A DNA stretch of 64,000 bases from an uncultured Cellvibrionales bacterium (lineage in GTDB: Bacteria > Pseudomonadota > Gammaproteobacteria > Pseudomonadales > GM7GCV1), in contig CAJXYP010000011.1 of the NCBI GenBank assembly GCA_913063225.1, forward strand, positions 1 to 64,000, written 5' to 3'. The notes under the pieces were generated by a model. The model made no database searches. It was not told the origin of the DNA and worked only from the letters and a program-made list of their open reading frames with translations. Shown one piece after another: positions 16,714 to 26,842 of the stretch. Numbering within the stretch: position 1 is the stretch's first letter; each line of letters starts with the position of its first letter. Position numbers and translations under genes: made by a program.

Positions 16714-17370
16714 TTACTTTTTGTCCTCTTTCATTTTCTCCTTCCAGCGACGATACCCACGGAGAAATGAATCGATATCAGGAGGGGCGGCTTGGTTTCC
16801 GAAATATTCTTGCCTCGAAATGTCCTGATCCAAGGTTTTGGTTTGTTGGTATTTTGTTTCCCTACTGGCTGCAATTGAATCGAAGAAAGCGAGGGCTGAG
16901 CATTCTTTTGTAGCGAACCCCTGTTCGGAGTTCTCTAGATACTTGTCGAACTCCTGAAAGGAGTAATGTCTATTTGGGCCAAATTCTTTTGAGATTCTAG
17001 AGGACCGAGGGCCAGTGCGCTGCATGGGTTTTCCAAAAAAGATTTCTTCTAACGATATTTTTTCCTTATAAACGGCCTCACTTAGCAGGTAGTGTCGCAT
17101 GGCATCAGTAATCGCAGTTGTAATTTCAGGTGGCACTAATACTCCACGCTCACACCAATATGTTAGAGCTTCTATCGGGCTGCTGTAATGATCGGATTCT
17201 CTTCTTAACGCTTCTAATTCCGTCGCGTCAAACCCAGAGGCAAGGAGAGATAATTCCCAACTGCCGTGACCTCCGTCACCTTCGTCTCGCTGTAATTCAG
17301 CCAAGCGGATATGCTCAACATATTCCCAAGTGTTGAAGTAATTGTTTGGCTTGTCGTCAGGCTTAAACAT
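16714..17370 (-). CDS. Hypothetical protein of the integrative element
   Basis: A 218-residue hydrophilic protein without signal or membrane segments. The N-terminal half (residues 1-110) is acidic and helical, the C-terminal half more basic and ends KEKMKEDKK. I recognise no domain; ALTYWCERGVLVPPEITTAI resembles a stretch common in small proteins beside P4-like integrases. The start at 17370 is favoured over a TTG six codons earlier because GGAG lies 6 bases before this ATG. It lies between integrase and alpA and ends 86 bases before the alpA start. It could be element-specific regulation or cargo. Confidence 0.6.
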   Translation of the reverse strand: MFKPDDKPNNYFNTWEYVEHIRLAELQRDEGDGGHGSWELSLLASGFDATELEALRRESDHYSSPIEALTYWCERGVLVPPEITTAITDAMRHYLLSEAVYKEKISLEEIFFGKPMQRTGPRSSRISKEFGPNRHYSFQEFDKYLENSEQGFATKECSALAFFDSIAASRETKYQQTKTLDQDISRQEYFGNQAAPPDIDSFLRGYRRWKEKMKEDKK

Positions 17371-17395
17371 ATGAAACTCCGTGCCCAAGTGTTAT

Positions 17396-18610
17396 TTAAA
17401 CAGTGCCGAACTTTACTGGCACCACATTTGAGCCTGTCTCCAATTGCTCAAGGTAGTCAGCCCACCATTGCATCATCACTACTCGATCCTTCAAGTATTC
17501 GGCATGGTGCGTGTATGCGCCTCTGACGTCGTTTCGCTCTATGTGCGATAGCTGACGCTCAATCGCGTCTGGTTTGAACCCTTCTTCGTTAAGGATTGAC
17601 GAGGCGGTTGCCCTGAACCCATGAGGAGTCGCTTTCTTGTGATATCCCATTCGGTGCATTGCAAAGGTCATGGTGTTTTCTGAAATAGGGCGGCTCACAG
17701 ATCGCTCACCAGGGAAAACAAGCTCGTGTTGCCCAGTGAGTGGATGTAGTTCATTCAGCAATGTGATTGCTTGCCTAGAGAGTGGGACAAGGTGATCTGT
17801 CCCCATCTTCATGCGCTCACCGGGTATGCGCCAGATCTCACCACCTAGATCGAACTCTTCCCATCTGGCGTAGCGAATTTCTCCAGGTCTAGCAAAAGTC
17901 ATAATAAGTAATCGAAGAGCGTAGATGGTTGTTGGGTAGCCATCGTACATGGGTAGCTTCTTGAGAAACGTCGGAAGTTCTGCTCTAGGCATGGATGGCC
18001 GGTGAGTAACCTTTCGGGTTTTAAGTACTCCAGTGAGCTCAGACGCCGGATTTACTGACGCTCTTCCTGTTTGCACCGCATATCGGAATACATTTGAACA
18101 TCGCTGCAAAACTCGGCCCGCAATCTCAAGTGCGTCCCTAGATTCAACCTTCCGCACCACTGCTAGTACCTCAGGAGGTTGAATTTCTGATACTGGCCTA
18201 TGGCCGAGGTAGGGGAAGACTTCATTCTCTAGTGAGTCGATGACTCGTTGCGCATAGGCTTCGCTCCATATTCCTTTCTGATGGCCCCACCATTCGAGGG
18301 CAATGGATTTGAAGGAGTTTTCTGCATTGACCTTGTTCTTTATTTTCTGAAGTTTGCGAACCTCTCCTGGATCTTGATTGTCGCGAAGCAGGCTGCGGGC
18401 ATTGTCGGTGAGGACTCGAGCATCTTTCAGACTGACTTCGGGATAGACGCCAAGAGCTAGAAGCTTCTCTTTCCCGCCGAAGCGATACTTCAATCTCCAG
18501 TATTTGGAGCCGGTCTTCGCAATGAGAAGGTAAAGGCCTCGACCATCAGAAAGCTTACGATCCTTTTCGCTAGCCGTGGCTTTTTGAATGGCTGTGGCAG
18601 TCAGAGGCAT
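17396..18610 (-). CDS. int: P4-type tyrosine integrase
   Basis: A 404-residue site-specific recombinase. Residues 1-85 are the DUF4102-type arm-binding domain (LSDGRGLYLLIAKTGSKYW), then a SAM-like core-binding domain, then the catalytic domain with the first Arg in ARPGEIRYARW, the HGFR box (TPHGFRATASSIL) and the nucleophile Tyr in the GAYTHHAEYL stretch. This family integrates islands into tRNA 3' ends, and the tRNA-Leu lies 158 bases from its start, in the same orientation, as usual. The element appears intact enough to be mobile. Confidence 0.93.
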   Translation of the reverse strand: MPLTATAIQKATASEKDRKLSDGRGLYLLIAKTGSKYWRLKYRFGGKEKLLALGVYPEVSLKDARVLTDNARSLLRDNQDPGEVRKLQKIKNKVNAENSFKSIALEWWGHQKGIWSEAYAQRVIDSLENEVFPYLGHRPVSEIQPPEVLAVVRKVESRDALEIAGRVLQRCSNVFRYAVQTGRASVNPASELTGVLKTRKVTHRPSMPRAELPTFLKKLPMYDGYPTTIYALRLLIMTFARPGEIRYARWEEFDLGGEIWRIPGERMKMGTDHLVPLSRQAITLLNELHPLTGQHELVFPGERSVSRPISENTMTFAMHRMGYHKKATPHGFRATASSILNEEGFKPDAIERQLSHIERNDVRGAYTHHAEYLKDRVVMMQWWADYLEQLETGSNVVPVKFGTV

Positions 18611-18645
18611 TGATGAATATATCTATTCGAAAATATACCCCCAAA

Positions 18646-18668
18646 ATGTACCCCTATTAGGGGTACAT
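18646..18668. promoter_or_regulatory. Perfect 23-bp palindrome upstream of int
   Basis: ATGTACCCCTA, one base, TAGGGGTACAT: 11-base perfect arms about 35 bases upstream of the int start, next to TATACCCCCA, which repeats one arm loosely. It is likely an integrase arm site or an int operator. Confidence 0.6.
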
Positions 18669-18768
18669 AACAATAGACGTTAGTAGACGGCTGCAGATTA
18701 AGTGTTGGCTTTATAGCCTAAACTTAAAGGGTTTTGAAGACATTGGTTGATGTCTGAATTACTTTCTG

Positions 18769-18855
18769 TGGTACCAGTGGGCGGACTCGAACCGCCACGC
18801 TATTGCTAGCGGGGGATTTTGAATCCCCTATGTCTACCAATTCCATCACACTGGC
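18769..18855 (-). tRNA. tRNA-Leu (CAA)
   Basis: An 87-base leucine tRNA with the class II long variable arm. The acceptor arm GCCAGTG pairs with CACTGGT (G-U at the first pair), the anticodon arm is GGGGA-TTCAAAA-TCCCC with anticodon CAA (complement of 18819-18821), and the T arm has GGTTCGAGTCC. CCA is encoded at 18769-18771. This isoacceptor is a known integration site for P4-like islands, and the integrase gene begins 158 bases beyond its 3' end. Confidence 0.97.
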
Positions 18856-18876
18856 ACAGGAAGCAAACAGCGCGCG

Positions 18877-18904
18877 ATTATAGCAGCGAATAATTAGCTG
18901 TCAG
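18877..18904 (-). promoter_or_regulatory. tRNA-Leu sigma-70 promoter
   Basis: On the minus strand CTGACA (18899-18904) and TATAAT (18877-18882) are separated by 16 bases and followed by the GC-rich CGCGCGC, as in stringently controlled stable-RNA promoters. The tRNA begins 21 bases after the -10 box. Confidence 0.75.
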
Positions 18905-18931
18905 CCCTTAATTTTTAGTCTTTTAGACTGT

Positions 18932-19246
18932 TTATGCTTTTTTGGATCTAATAGCTGCGGCGCAGGCCCGATTGAACCAGATACCGGCCTGTTCAGTATC
19001 TTCATAAATCTCTTCTGGCGTTTACTGAAAACTCAAGTGAACCGGTTTTCCCTTCTTCATATAGGTGAAAGCCTCTAAGTCTTCTTCTAGAAAGAGGGGC
19101 TTTGTGGCTGCGTCGACTTTTAGATAGAGACAATTGTCTGCAACCAACCCAAACATCGGGCCTTCAAACATGCGCTTCCCAGAAACCGGGGCAGAGCGCT
19201 CAAATATCTCACACAGATAGTTGCAAAAGTCCTGACCTAGATGCCG
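18932..19246 (-). pseudogene. TfoX N-terminal-domain protein, decayed
   Basis: Conceptual minus-strand translation gives a clear TfoX N-domain relative: FERSAPVSGKRMFEGPMFG, VADNCLYLKVDAATKP, DLEAFTYMKKGKPVHLSF, then an in-frame TAA, then TPEEIYEDTEQAGIWFNRAC in the same frame. Three defects are visible. The start is absent, with a stop just upstream of the first homologous residues. The Gly-rich stretch that normally follows MFGG is deleted, about 8 residues. A nonsense codon separates the last third. The domain occurs in competence-regulator-like proteins and as stand-alone ~110-residue proteins. Confidence 0.8.
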
Positions 19247-19264
19247 AAAACCTTACCCCTTTGC

Positions 19265-19597
19265 TTAGGGGCAGTTGTAAACCACAAACTGCTGGTTACC
19301 TTCGGTTGGTTCTGAGTTGGCAGTCAAGCTATCGCCACCCATTTCAGCCGCGGCATTGCGTGCGAGCGTCAATAACTCATCTGCGACTTTATCTTCACTG
19401 CGGTTAAACCAACCAATCCGATCTTTGATGCTTGAAGTGGTGGTACCGATTCGTGTGCACTGGGTAGCTTCAGATAGTTGCAGAAGGTTTATCGCTGAAC
19501 CTTCAGAGGTGGGTTCGACCCAGGCACAGCTGACCAGAGCTGCGGGTATTAGAAGAAATAGTAGTTTTTGGAAAGGTCTGACAATGGCAGCTGTCAT
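19265..19597 (-). CDS. DUF4156-type lipoprotein
   Basis: A 110-residue lipoprotein: signal peptide ending in the lipobox LVSC, then CAWVEPTSEGSAINLL, a central Cys (EATQCTRIGTTTSS) and a C-terminal Cys (FVVYNCP). These fit the DUF4156 family, whose role is unknown. The start at 19597 is chosen because GGAG is 6 bases before this ATG; the longer frame begins at a TTG that overlaps that site. It stands alone on its strand. A weak 5-base stem hairpin overlaps the stop codon (19256-19271). Confidence 0.7.
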   Translation of the reverse strand: MTAAIVRPFQKLLFLLIPAALVSCAWVEPTSEGSAINLLQLSEATQCTRIGTTTSSIKDRIGWFNRSEDKVADELLTLARNAAAEMGGDSLTANSEPTEGNQQFVVYNCP

Positions 19598-19769
19598 GAA
19601 ATACTCCAATGTATGAATGCAAAAAAATCTAGTTCGCGCAGTATGGATTGAATGGAATAGGTTTTACCTAACGAATCATTTATCTAAGCAAAGTGTAAGA
19701 CAGAGGCTAAGGCCTAAAATTTGTAGCATAACTTGCGTATAGTGGCGGCCAAATTCAGGTACAGATCAA

Positions 19770-20792
19770 TTGCTAAAAAAACTATTTGGAAAACAAGAGC
19801 AACGTCAGCCAGCAAACACTTATTGGGCTGTAGTTGCGCGCAAGCGCTTTGTTGCCGATAAGGTAATTGAGTTGGAGCTGCGTGATCCTGAAGGGAGAGA
19901 CCTGGCTTCGTATACCGCCGGCGCCCACATTGATCTGTATCTCAACAAAGATATGGTGCGCCAATACTCTCTTGCCAATAGTCCCGCAGAGTCCGACCGA
20001 TACCTGGTTGCAGTTTTGGTGGAAGAAGCAGGAACGGGTGGATCCAAGGCCGTCGACAAAGAAGTCCAAGAGGGCGACAAACTGCTAATCAGCGAACCTC
20101 GAAATAATTTTCCCTTAGTCGAAGACGCTCCATTCAGTGTATTGGTTGCCGGTGGTATTGGTTTAACGCCGCTTTTGGCGATGGCCTATCGTTTGAAAGC
20201 TTTAGGTAGACCCTTCAAGTTCTATTATCGAGCCAGAGCTAGATCTTGGGCCGCTTATGCCGATCTACTGGTAAGCGAATTCGCAGATTCAGTTGAATGC
20301 CTCTTCAGTGATGAAGGGGGCCGCGATAAATTTGAATTGGAAAAACGCCTAGCGGACTTGCCCGCGGGCACTCAGCTATATACCTGTGGCGCCAATGACT
20401 TTATGAATTACGTTACCGAGACGGCAGTCAAATATTTGCCTGAAGATAATATTCATTTAGAACATTTTTATCCCGTGCCGGCTGCGAGTACTGCTTCTGA
20501 CGGCTCTTCAGACTCTTCATCAGAAAAAGCCTTTGAACTCTATTGCGAAAAATCTGATGTGACGCTTCAGGTACCCGCCGATAAAAGCATTGTTGAAGTA
20601 TTAGATGCCCATGGTATTGATATTCCAGTGTCTTGTGTTGAGGGCGTGTGCGGCAGCTGTATTACTGCCTTTACTGAGGGAGAAGTAGATCACCGAGACT
20701 GTGTACTAAGTAAATCTGAGCGCGAGAAAAAACGCCTGTTTACTCCCTGCTGTTCGCGAGCGGCGGGCGATAGGTTGGTAATCGATCTCTAA
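19770..20792 (+). CDS. PDR/VanB-type oxygenase reductase (FMN/FAD-NAD-2Fe2S)
   Basis: A 340-residue flavoprotein reductase of the phthalate-dioxygenase-reductase type. It has an N-terminal flavin-binding barrel (AHIDLYLNKDMVRQYSLANS), an NAD-binding domain (LVAGGIGLTPLLAMAYRL), and a C-terminal plant-type [2Fe-2S] ferredoxin with CVEGVCGSC and a distal Cys in HRDCVLS. Relatives pass electrons to Rieske oxygenases such as VanA. No oxygenase gene is next to it, so the partner is unknown. TTG is the only start that keeps the N-terminus; the ribosome site is weak. A Ser-rich linker joins the last domain. It ends 6 bases before queA. Confidence 0.85.
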   Translation: MLKKLFGKQEQRQPANTYWAVVARKRFVADKVIELELRDPEGRDLASYTAGAHIDLYLNKDMVRQYSLANSPAESDRYLVAVLVEEAGTGGSKAVDKEVQEGDKLLISEPRNNFPLVEDAPFSVLVAGGIGLTPLLAMAYRLKALGRPFKFYYRARARSWAAYADLLVSEFADSVECLFSDEGGRDKFELEKRLADLPAGTQLYTCGANDFMNYVTETAVKYLPEDNIHLEHFYPVPAASTASDGSSDSSSEKAFELYCEKSDVTLQVPADKSIVEVLDAHGIDIPVSCVEGVCGSCITAFTEGEVDHRDCVLSKSEREKKRLFTPCCSRAAGDRLVIDL

Positions 20793-20798
20793 TTCGAT

Positions 20799-22974
<2,176 letters not shown>

Positions 22975-23136
22975 AATTGCCTCTGTGAGCTTTCGGTAGA
23001 GTAGCTGCAAGAGCTCTGTGACTTGAATTTTGGTTTTCTGATCCCAAATCCTCTTTCAGGGGAAATGTTTTTGCGTTGAAAAATGCCCTCGAATAAACAC
23101 CTTAAATAATTAATCGCCGTGCCGACTGGGTTTGTC

Positions 23137-23142
23137 TATAAT
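23137..23142 (+). promoter_or_regulatory. Possible -10 box upstream of secD
   Basis: TATAAT at 23137-23142, 44 bases before the secD start, in the 212-base gap where yajC would normally lie. No good -35 box is visible at 16-18 bases, so this is weak. The gap otherwise holds no gene. Confidence 0.3.
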
Positions 23143-23186
23143 CCGGCCTCATTTTTGCCAACATTTTTGGATTAGTAAATTTATAA

Positions 23187-25052
23187 ATGAATAAATACCC
23201 CATTTGGAAATACATACTGATTTTAGCCGTGGTAGCAGGCGCCGCTATTTATGCGCTACCTAATATCTATCCACCTGACCCTGCCGTGCAAATTTCCGGC
23301 GAGACCAGCGGAACCCAAATCAGCCAACGCCTGCTCGATAGAGCCACCGGTAGCCTCGAACCTGCCGGAATTGGAGTGGTTGGAGCGGAGATATCTGCCG
23401 ATGGAGTAAGCGCCTTAATTCGCTTATCTGATCGCGATCAACAATTGGCGGCGAATAAAGTTATAAAAGAAGCTCTGGGTGATGGCTACATAGTAGCGCT
23501 AAACTTGGCGCCGACCACTCCAGATTGGTTAAGAGATATCGGTGCTCAGCCCATGAAGCTGGGTTTAGATCTCTCTGGTGGTGTGCACTTTCTGATGGAA
23601 GTAGATATTGACGCTGCTGTGGCCGCTCGAGCTGAAGGCTTAGGTGCACAAATTCGGACTCAATTGCTCGAAGAAGGTATTCGCTATCGGACACCAGAAA
23701 TTAGTGACAGCAATCAGGTCACTATTGGATTTCGAACTACTGAGGATCGCACAGCTGCCCGAGCATTAATAACTGAACAGAATCCTGATTTATTAGTAGA
23801 TACCTCCGAAGATGCTGGTCTCTTTAACTTGGAATTCTCGTATACCGAAGTGAGCATTCGAGAAATTGAGGAACGTGCTCTCAATCAAAACCTTACCGCT
23901 TTAAAAAATAGGGTAAACGAGCTTGGCGTGGCCGAACCACTGGTTCAGCGTCAAGGAAGCAACCGGATTGTTGTTGAATTGCCCGGTATTCAAGATACCG
24001 CTGAGGCAAAACGAATTATTGGTAAAACCGCCAATTTGGAATTTCGCTTAGAACACAGCACCACCACTTCCGCTTTTTATGAAGACTTTGAATTTAGTAA
24101 TACCACGGTCGGTCAGGGAACGGCCCGGTTGGACCGCGATCCAATTCTTACGGGCGAACTAGTTACCGATGCCAGCACTGGCTTTGATGAAAATGGCCGG
24201 CCGCAGGTAAATATCACCCTGAGCTCAGATGGCGGCACGTTAATGCATCGCTCAACTCGTGACGCGGTGGGTCGGCGCATGGCTGTGCTCTTTATTGAGT
24301 TTAAGTCGCGCTCAGTTGAACAGATTGATGAGAATGGCGAAGTTCAGATTGTGCTTGAGAGCTACTCAGACGAAAAAGTAATTAGTCTTGCCACCATCCA
24401 AAGTGCCTTGGGCGTGTCCTTTCGAATTACCGGATCAGGTTCTCAGGCAGAGGCATCGGAATTAGCATTGCTATTGCGCGCCGGTGCTCTTGCGGCGCCT
24501 ATGACCTTTGTTGAAGAGCGTACGGTTGGCCCTTCTTTAGGGGCAGAAAATGTGGCAGCTGGTATTACTTCAATTCAAATTGGCTTGGGGTTAGTAATTC
24601 TCTTTATGCTCGTTTATTACCGGGCATTTGGAGTAATCGCTACAGTAGCTCTAAGCGCGAATTTGGTGCTGCTAACAGCAGTGATGTCTATTATCGGCGC
24701 CACGCTAACGCTTCCAGGTATTGCCGGAATCGTGCTGACTCTTGGTATGGCAGTGGATGCAAACGTACTGATCTTCTCGCGTATTCGAGAGGAGCTTAAA
24801 AATGGCTCTCCGCCTCAGGCGGCAATCAAAGCAGGCTATGATTTGGCCTTATCCACCATTGTTGATGCCAACCTAACTACCCTGATTGTTGCGCTGATTC
24901 TGTACCTAATCGGATCTGGCCCGGTTCAGGGCTTCGCGGTAACGCTTGCCGTGGGTATTCTTACTTCTATGTTCACTGCCATCTTAGGTAGTAGAGCGCT
25001 AGTTAATTTGACAATGGGTCGTCGCAAAGACCTAAAGACTCTGTGGATCTGA
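23187..25052 (+). CDS. secD: Protein translocase subunit SecD
   Basis: Inner-membrane RND-type subunit that, with SecF, uses proton motive force to complete protein export through SecYEG. The 621-residue protein has an N-terminal membrane helix, MKLGLDLSGGVHFLMEVD near residues 121-138 (the SecD P1 signature), a periplasmic P1/head domain, then membrane segments with GIVLTLGMAVDANVLIFSRI (the Asp-Asn pair in TM4) near 520-540. Its ATG has only a poor ribosome site. secF follows after 1 base. Confidence 0.97.
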   Translation: MNKYPIWKYILILAVVAGAAIYALPNIYPPDPAVQISGETSGTQISQRLLDRATGSLEPAGIGVVGAEISADGVSALIRLSDRDQQLAANKVIKEALGDGYIVALNLAPTTPDWLRDIGAQPMKLGLDLSGGVHFLMEVDIDAAVAARAEGLGAQIRTQLLEEGIRYRTPEISDSNQVTIGFRTTEDRTAARALITEQNPDLLVDTSEDAGLFNLEFSYTEVSIREIEERALNQNLTALKNRVNELGVAEPLVQRQGSNRIVVELPGIQDTAEAKRIIGKTANLEFRLEHSTTTSAFYEDFEFSNTTVGQGTARLDRDPILTGELVTDASTGFDENGRPQVNITLSSDGGTLMHRSTRDAVGRRMAVLFIEFKSRSVEQIDENGEVQIVLESYSDEKVISLATIQSALGVSFRITGSGSQAEASELALLLRAGALAAPMTFVEERTVGPSLGAENVAAGITSIQIGLGLVILFMLVYYRAFGVIATVALSANLVLLTAVMSIIGATLTLPGIAGIVLTLGMAVDANVLIFSRIREELKNGSPPQAAIKAGYDLALSTIVDANLTTLIVALILYLIGSGPVQGFAVTLAVGILTSMFTAILGSRALVNLTMGRRKDLKTLWI

Positions 25053-25053
25053 C

Positions 25054-26040
25054 ATGAGCGAAATCAAGAAAGTGATTAATTTTATGGGCGCTCGGAAGAT
25101 GGCGGCTATTGCTTCGTTGGTGCTTATTGCAATTTCGATAGGCTCGTTAAGTACTAAAGGACTGAATCTGGGTTTGGATTTTTCCGGTGGTACGCTGATT
25201 GAGCTTGAGTTTGTTAATGCGCCCTCCATTGAGTCGGTTCGATCTGAGTTATCTGCTCAAGGCGTAGCGGACGCCATTGTGGTTTTCTTTGGTGCAGATA
25301 CTGATATTTTGGTTCGTACCGGAGCCCAAATGGTGAGCAGTTGTGCATCGGACGCTGAGATAGCGCAGCAAGCCGCTGAGCAGGGAAGGCTTTGTGCAGA
25401 TACTTTGATAAACACGCTCAATGCTTCTTTGGGTAGTGATGCTGAAGTGCTTCGCGTTGAGGCTGTTGGGCCACAGATCGGTGACGAGTTGCGGGAAGAC
25501 GGCGGTTTGGGGCTTCTGGCTGCGCTATTTGTGGTAATGCTCTACGTTGCCATGCGGTTCCAATATAAATTTTCAGTTGGTGCGGTAGTTGCCTTGTTTC
25601 ACGACATAATTATTACTCTCGGAATATTTTCTGTATTTGGGTGGGAATTTGATCTAACCGTACTAGCGGCCTTGCTGGCAGTTATCGGTTATTCATTGAA
25701 CGATACTATTGTTGTATTTGACCGCATTCGCGAAAATTTTCGCGGTATGCGATCGGTAACCACGCTTGAAGCGATAAATATTTCGCTTACTCAAACCCTT
25801 GGCCGTACCTTGGTTACCTCTTTAACCACTTTGCTTGTGCTGGCTGTGTTGTATTTCTACGGCGGTGAGATGATCAATAAGTTTGCCTTGGCACTTATTA
25901 TCGGAATTGTTATCGGTACTTATTCATCTATCTACGTTGCGTCAAGTGTTGTTTTGGCGATGAACGTGCGGACGTCGGATTTAATGCCGCCAGTGCGTGA
26001 TGAAAGCGAAAGTGAGTTTGAAGAGACGCCATACCGATAG
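25054..26040 (+). CDS. secF: Protein translocase subunit SecF
   Basis: The SecF partner of SecD. The 328 residues carry GLNLGLDFSGGTLIELEF near the start, the RND-type membrane block with GYSLNDTIVVFDRIRENF, and TLGRTLVTSLTTLLVLAVLY. A periplasmic insert with two Cys (SCASDAEIAQQAAEQGRLCAD) around residues 91-111 is longer than I would expect for enterobacterial SecF. The gene is followed by a strong bidirectional terminator shared with hugZ. Confidence 0.97.
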   Translation: MSEIKKVINFMGARKMAAIASLVLIAISIGSLSTKGLNLGLDFSGGTLIELEFVNAPSIESVRSELSAQGVADAIVVFFGADTDILVRTGAQMVSSCASDAEIAQQAAEQGRLCADTLINTLNASLGSDAEVLRVEAVGPQIGDELREDGGLGLLAALFVVMLYVAMRFQYKFSVGAVVALFHDIIITLGIFSVFGWEFDLTVLAALLAVIGYSLNDTIVVFDRIRENFRGMRSVTTLEAINISLTQTLGRTLVTSLTTLLVLAVLYFYGGEMINKFALALIIGIVIGTYSSIYVASSVVLAMNVRTSDLMPPVRDESESEFEETPYR

Positions 26041-26067
26041 GCTCCTTCACCTTTAAATTTTAAGCAT

Positions 26068-26094
26068 AAAAAAACCGGCCTATGCCGGTTTTTT
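26068..26094. terminator. Bidirectional terminator between secF and hugZ
   Basis: Stem CCGGC/GCCGG (26075-26079, 26084-26088), loop CTAT, flanked by seven A and six T. It serves the convergent secDF and heme operons. Confidence 0.9.
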
Positions 26095-26109
26095 ACGGGC
26101 GCATGCATC

Positions 26110-26829
26110 TTAGGCCGCAATTTCTGTTCTAGCGAGCTGAACCAGGACTTCTCTGACCTCATTGCCGTTATTTACTAGATTCTCAAAACTAATTCGGTGT
26201 ATTCCTTTATTTACTCTGAGATTAAAACCTTCTGCATCCACGCCAACCATCATTACTTCGTCTGTGCTCGCATGACGTATGTCGTACAGATCGCAAAAGT
26301 GACGAATTGCATTTTGATGATCTTCGTTCATGTGGGACACGATTCGTGCTTCATTTGCAAAGTCGAAAGGGCTATTTTTTAGAAAATCTTCGGCCTCTAC
26401 CCAGTGTATTTTGCCAAAACCACCGATAAATCGAACTCTATGTAATTCGACCGCATAGAAATTGAAATCGTGAGTATTGTTGCTACTTCGGGCTTGGGGA
26501 AAGAAATTGTAGTAGCGCTCTACCGAGTCACCGGTTTCATCGTGTAGTTTAGCTACGCCTATTAGCGTTGCGCGGCCGCCAGCTTGTGCGTCTTCCAGAC
26601 CGCCTTCTGAGGCGATAAGCGATACTCTTGGGTTGGCTTTGATGTTTTTGGTATGTTGAGCTAGATCGCTGATGCGGATAATTATTCGACCTTTTTTATC
26701 AAAGCAGTAGGGCACAACAGAGCCGAAGGGGAATCCGGGAACATCTTCCGAGTGGGTGGAAAGTACTCCCTGATATTCGTTTAATACTAGTTGTCTTGCT
26801 AATCTTGCTCTTTCAGTTTTGCCTGGCAT
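26110..26829 (-). CDS. hugZ: HugZ-family heme utilization / flavin-reductase-like protein
   Basis: Cytoplasmic protein of the pyridoxamine-phosphate-oxidase-like split-barrel fold. In this family HugZ-type proteins bind heme and can cleave it to release iron. The 239 residues contain the barrel (LSTHSEDVPGFPFGSVVPYCF, ISDLAQHTKNIKANPRVSLI) and a C-terminal DUF2470-type segment with SHMNEDHQNAI. It is the last gene of the heme operon, 13 bases after hmuV, consistent with using imported heme. No separate HmuS/heme-chaperone gene is present, so HugZ is the likely heme-degrading step here; this is inference. Confidence 0.85.
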   Translation of the reverse strand: MPGKTERARLARQLVLNEYQGVLSTHSEDVPGFPFGSVVPYCFDKKGRIIIRISDLAQHTKNIKANPRVSLIASEGGLEDAQAGGRATLIGVAKLHDETGDSVERYYNFFPQARSSNNTHDFNFYAVELHRVRFIGGFGKIHWVEAEDFLKNSPFDFANEARIVSHMNEDHQNAIRHFCDLYDIRHASTDEVMMVGVDAEGFNLRVNKGIHRISFENLVNNGNEVREVLVQLARTEIAA

Positions 26830-26842
26830 TTGTGTTTCCTTG

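Noticed and set aside
18905-18935. Terminator hairpin AGTCT-TTT-AGACT next to the tRNA promoter
   Set aside because: The stem is only five bases and AT-rich, and no T run follows it on the strand of a gene that would need it.
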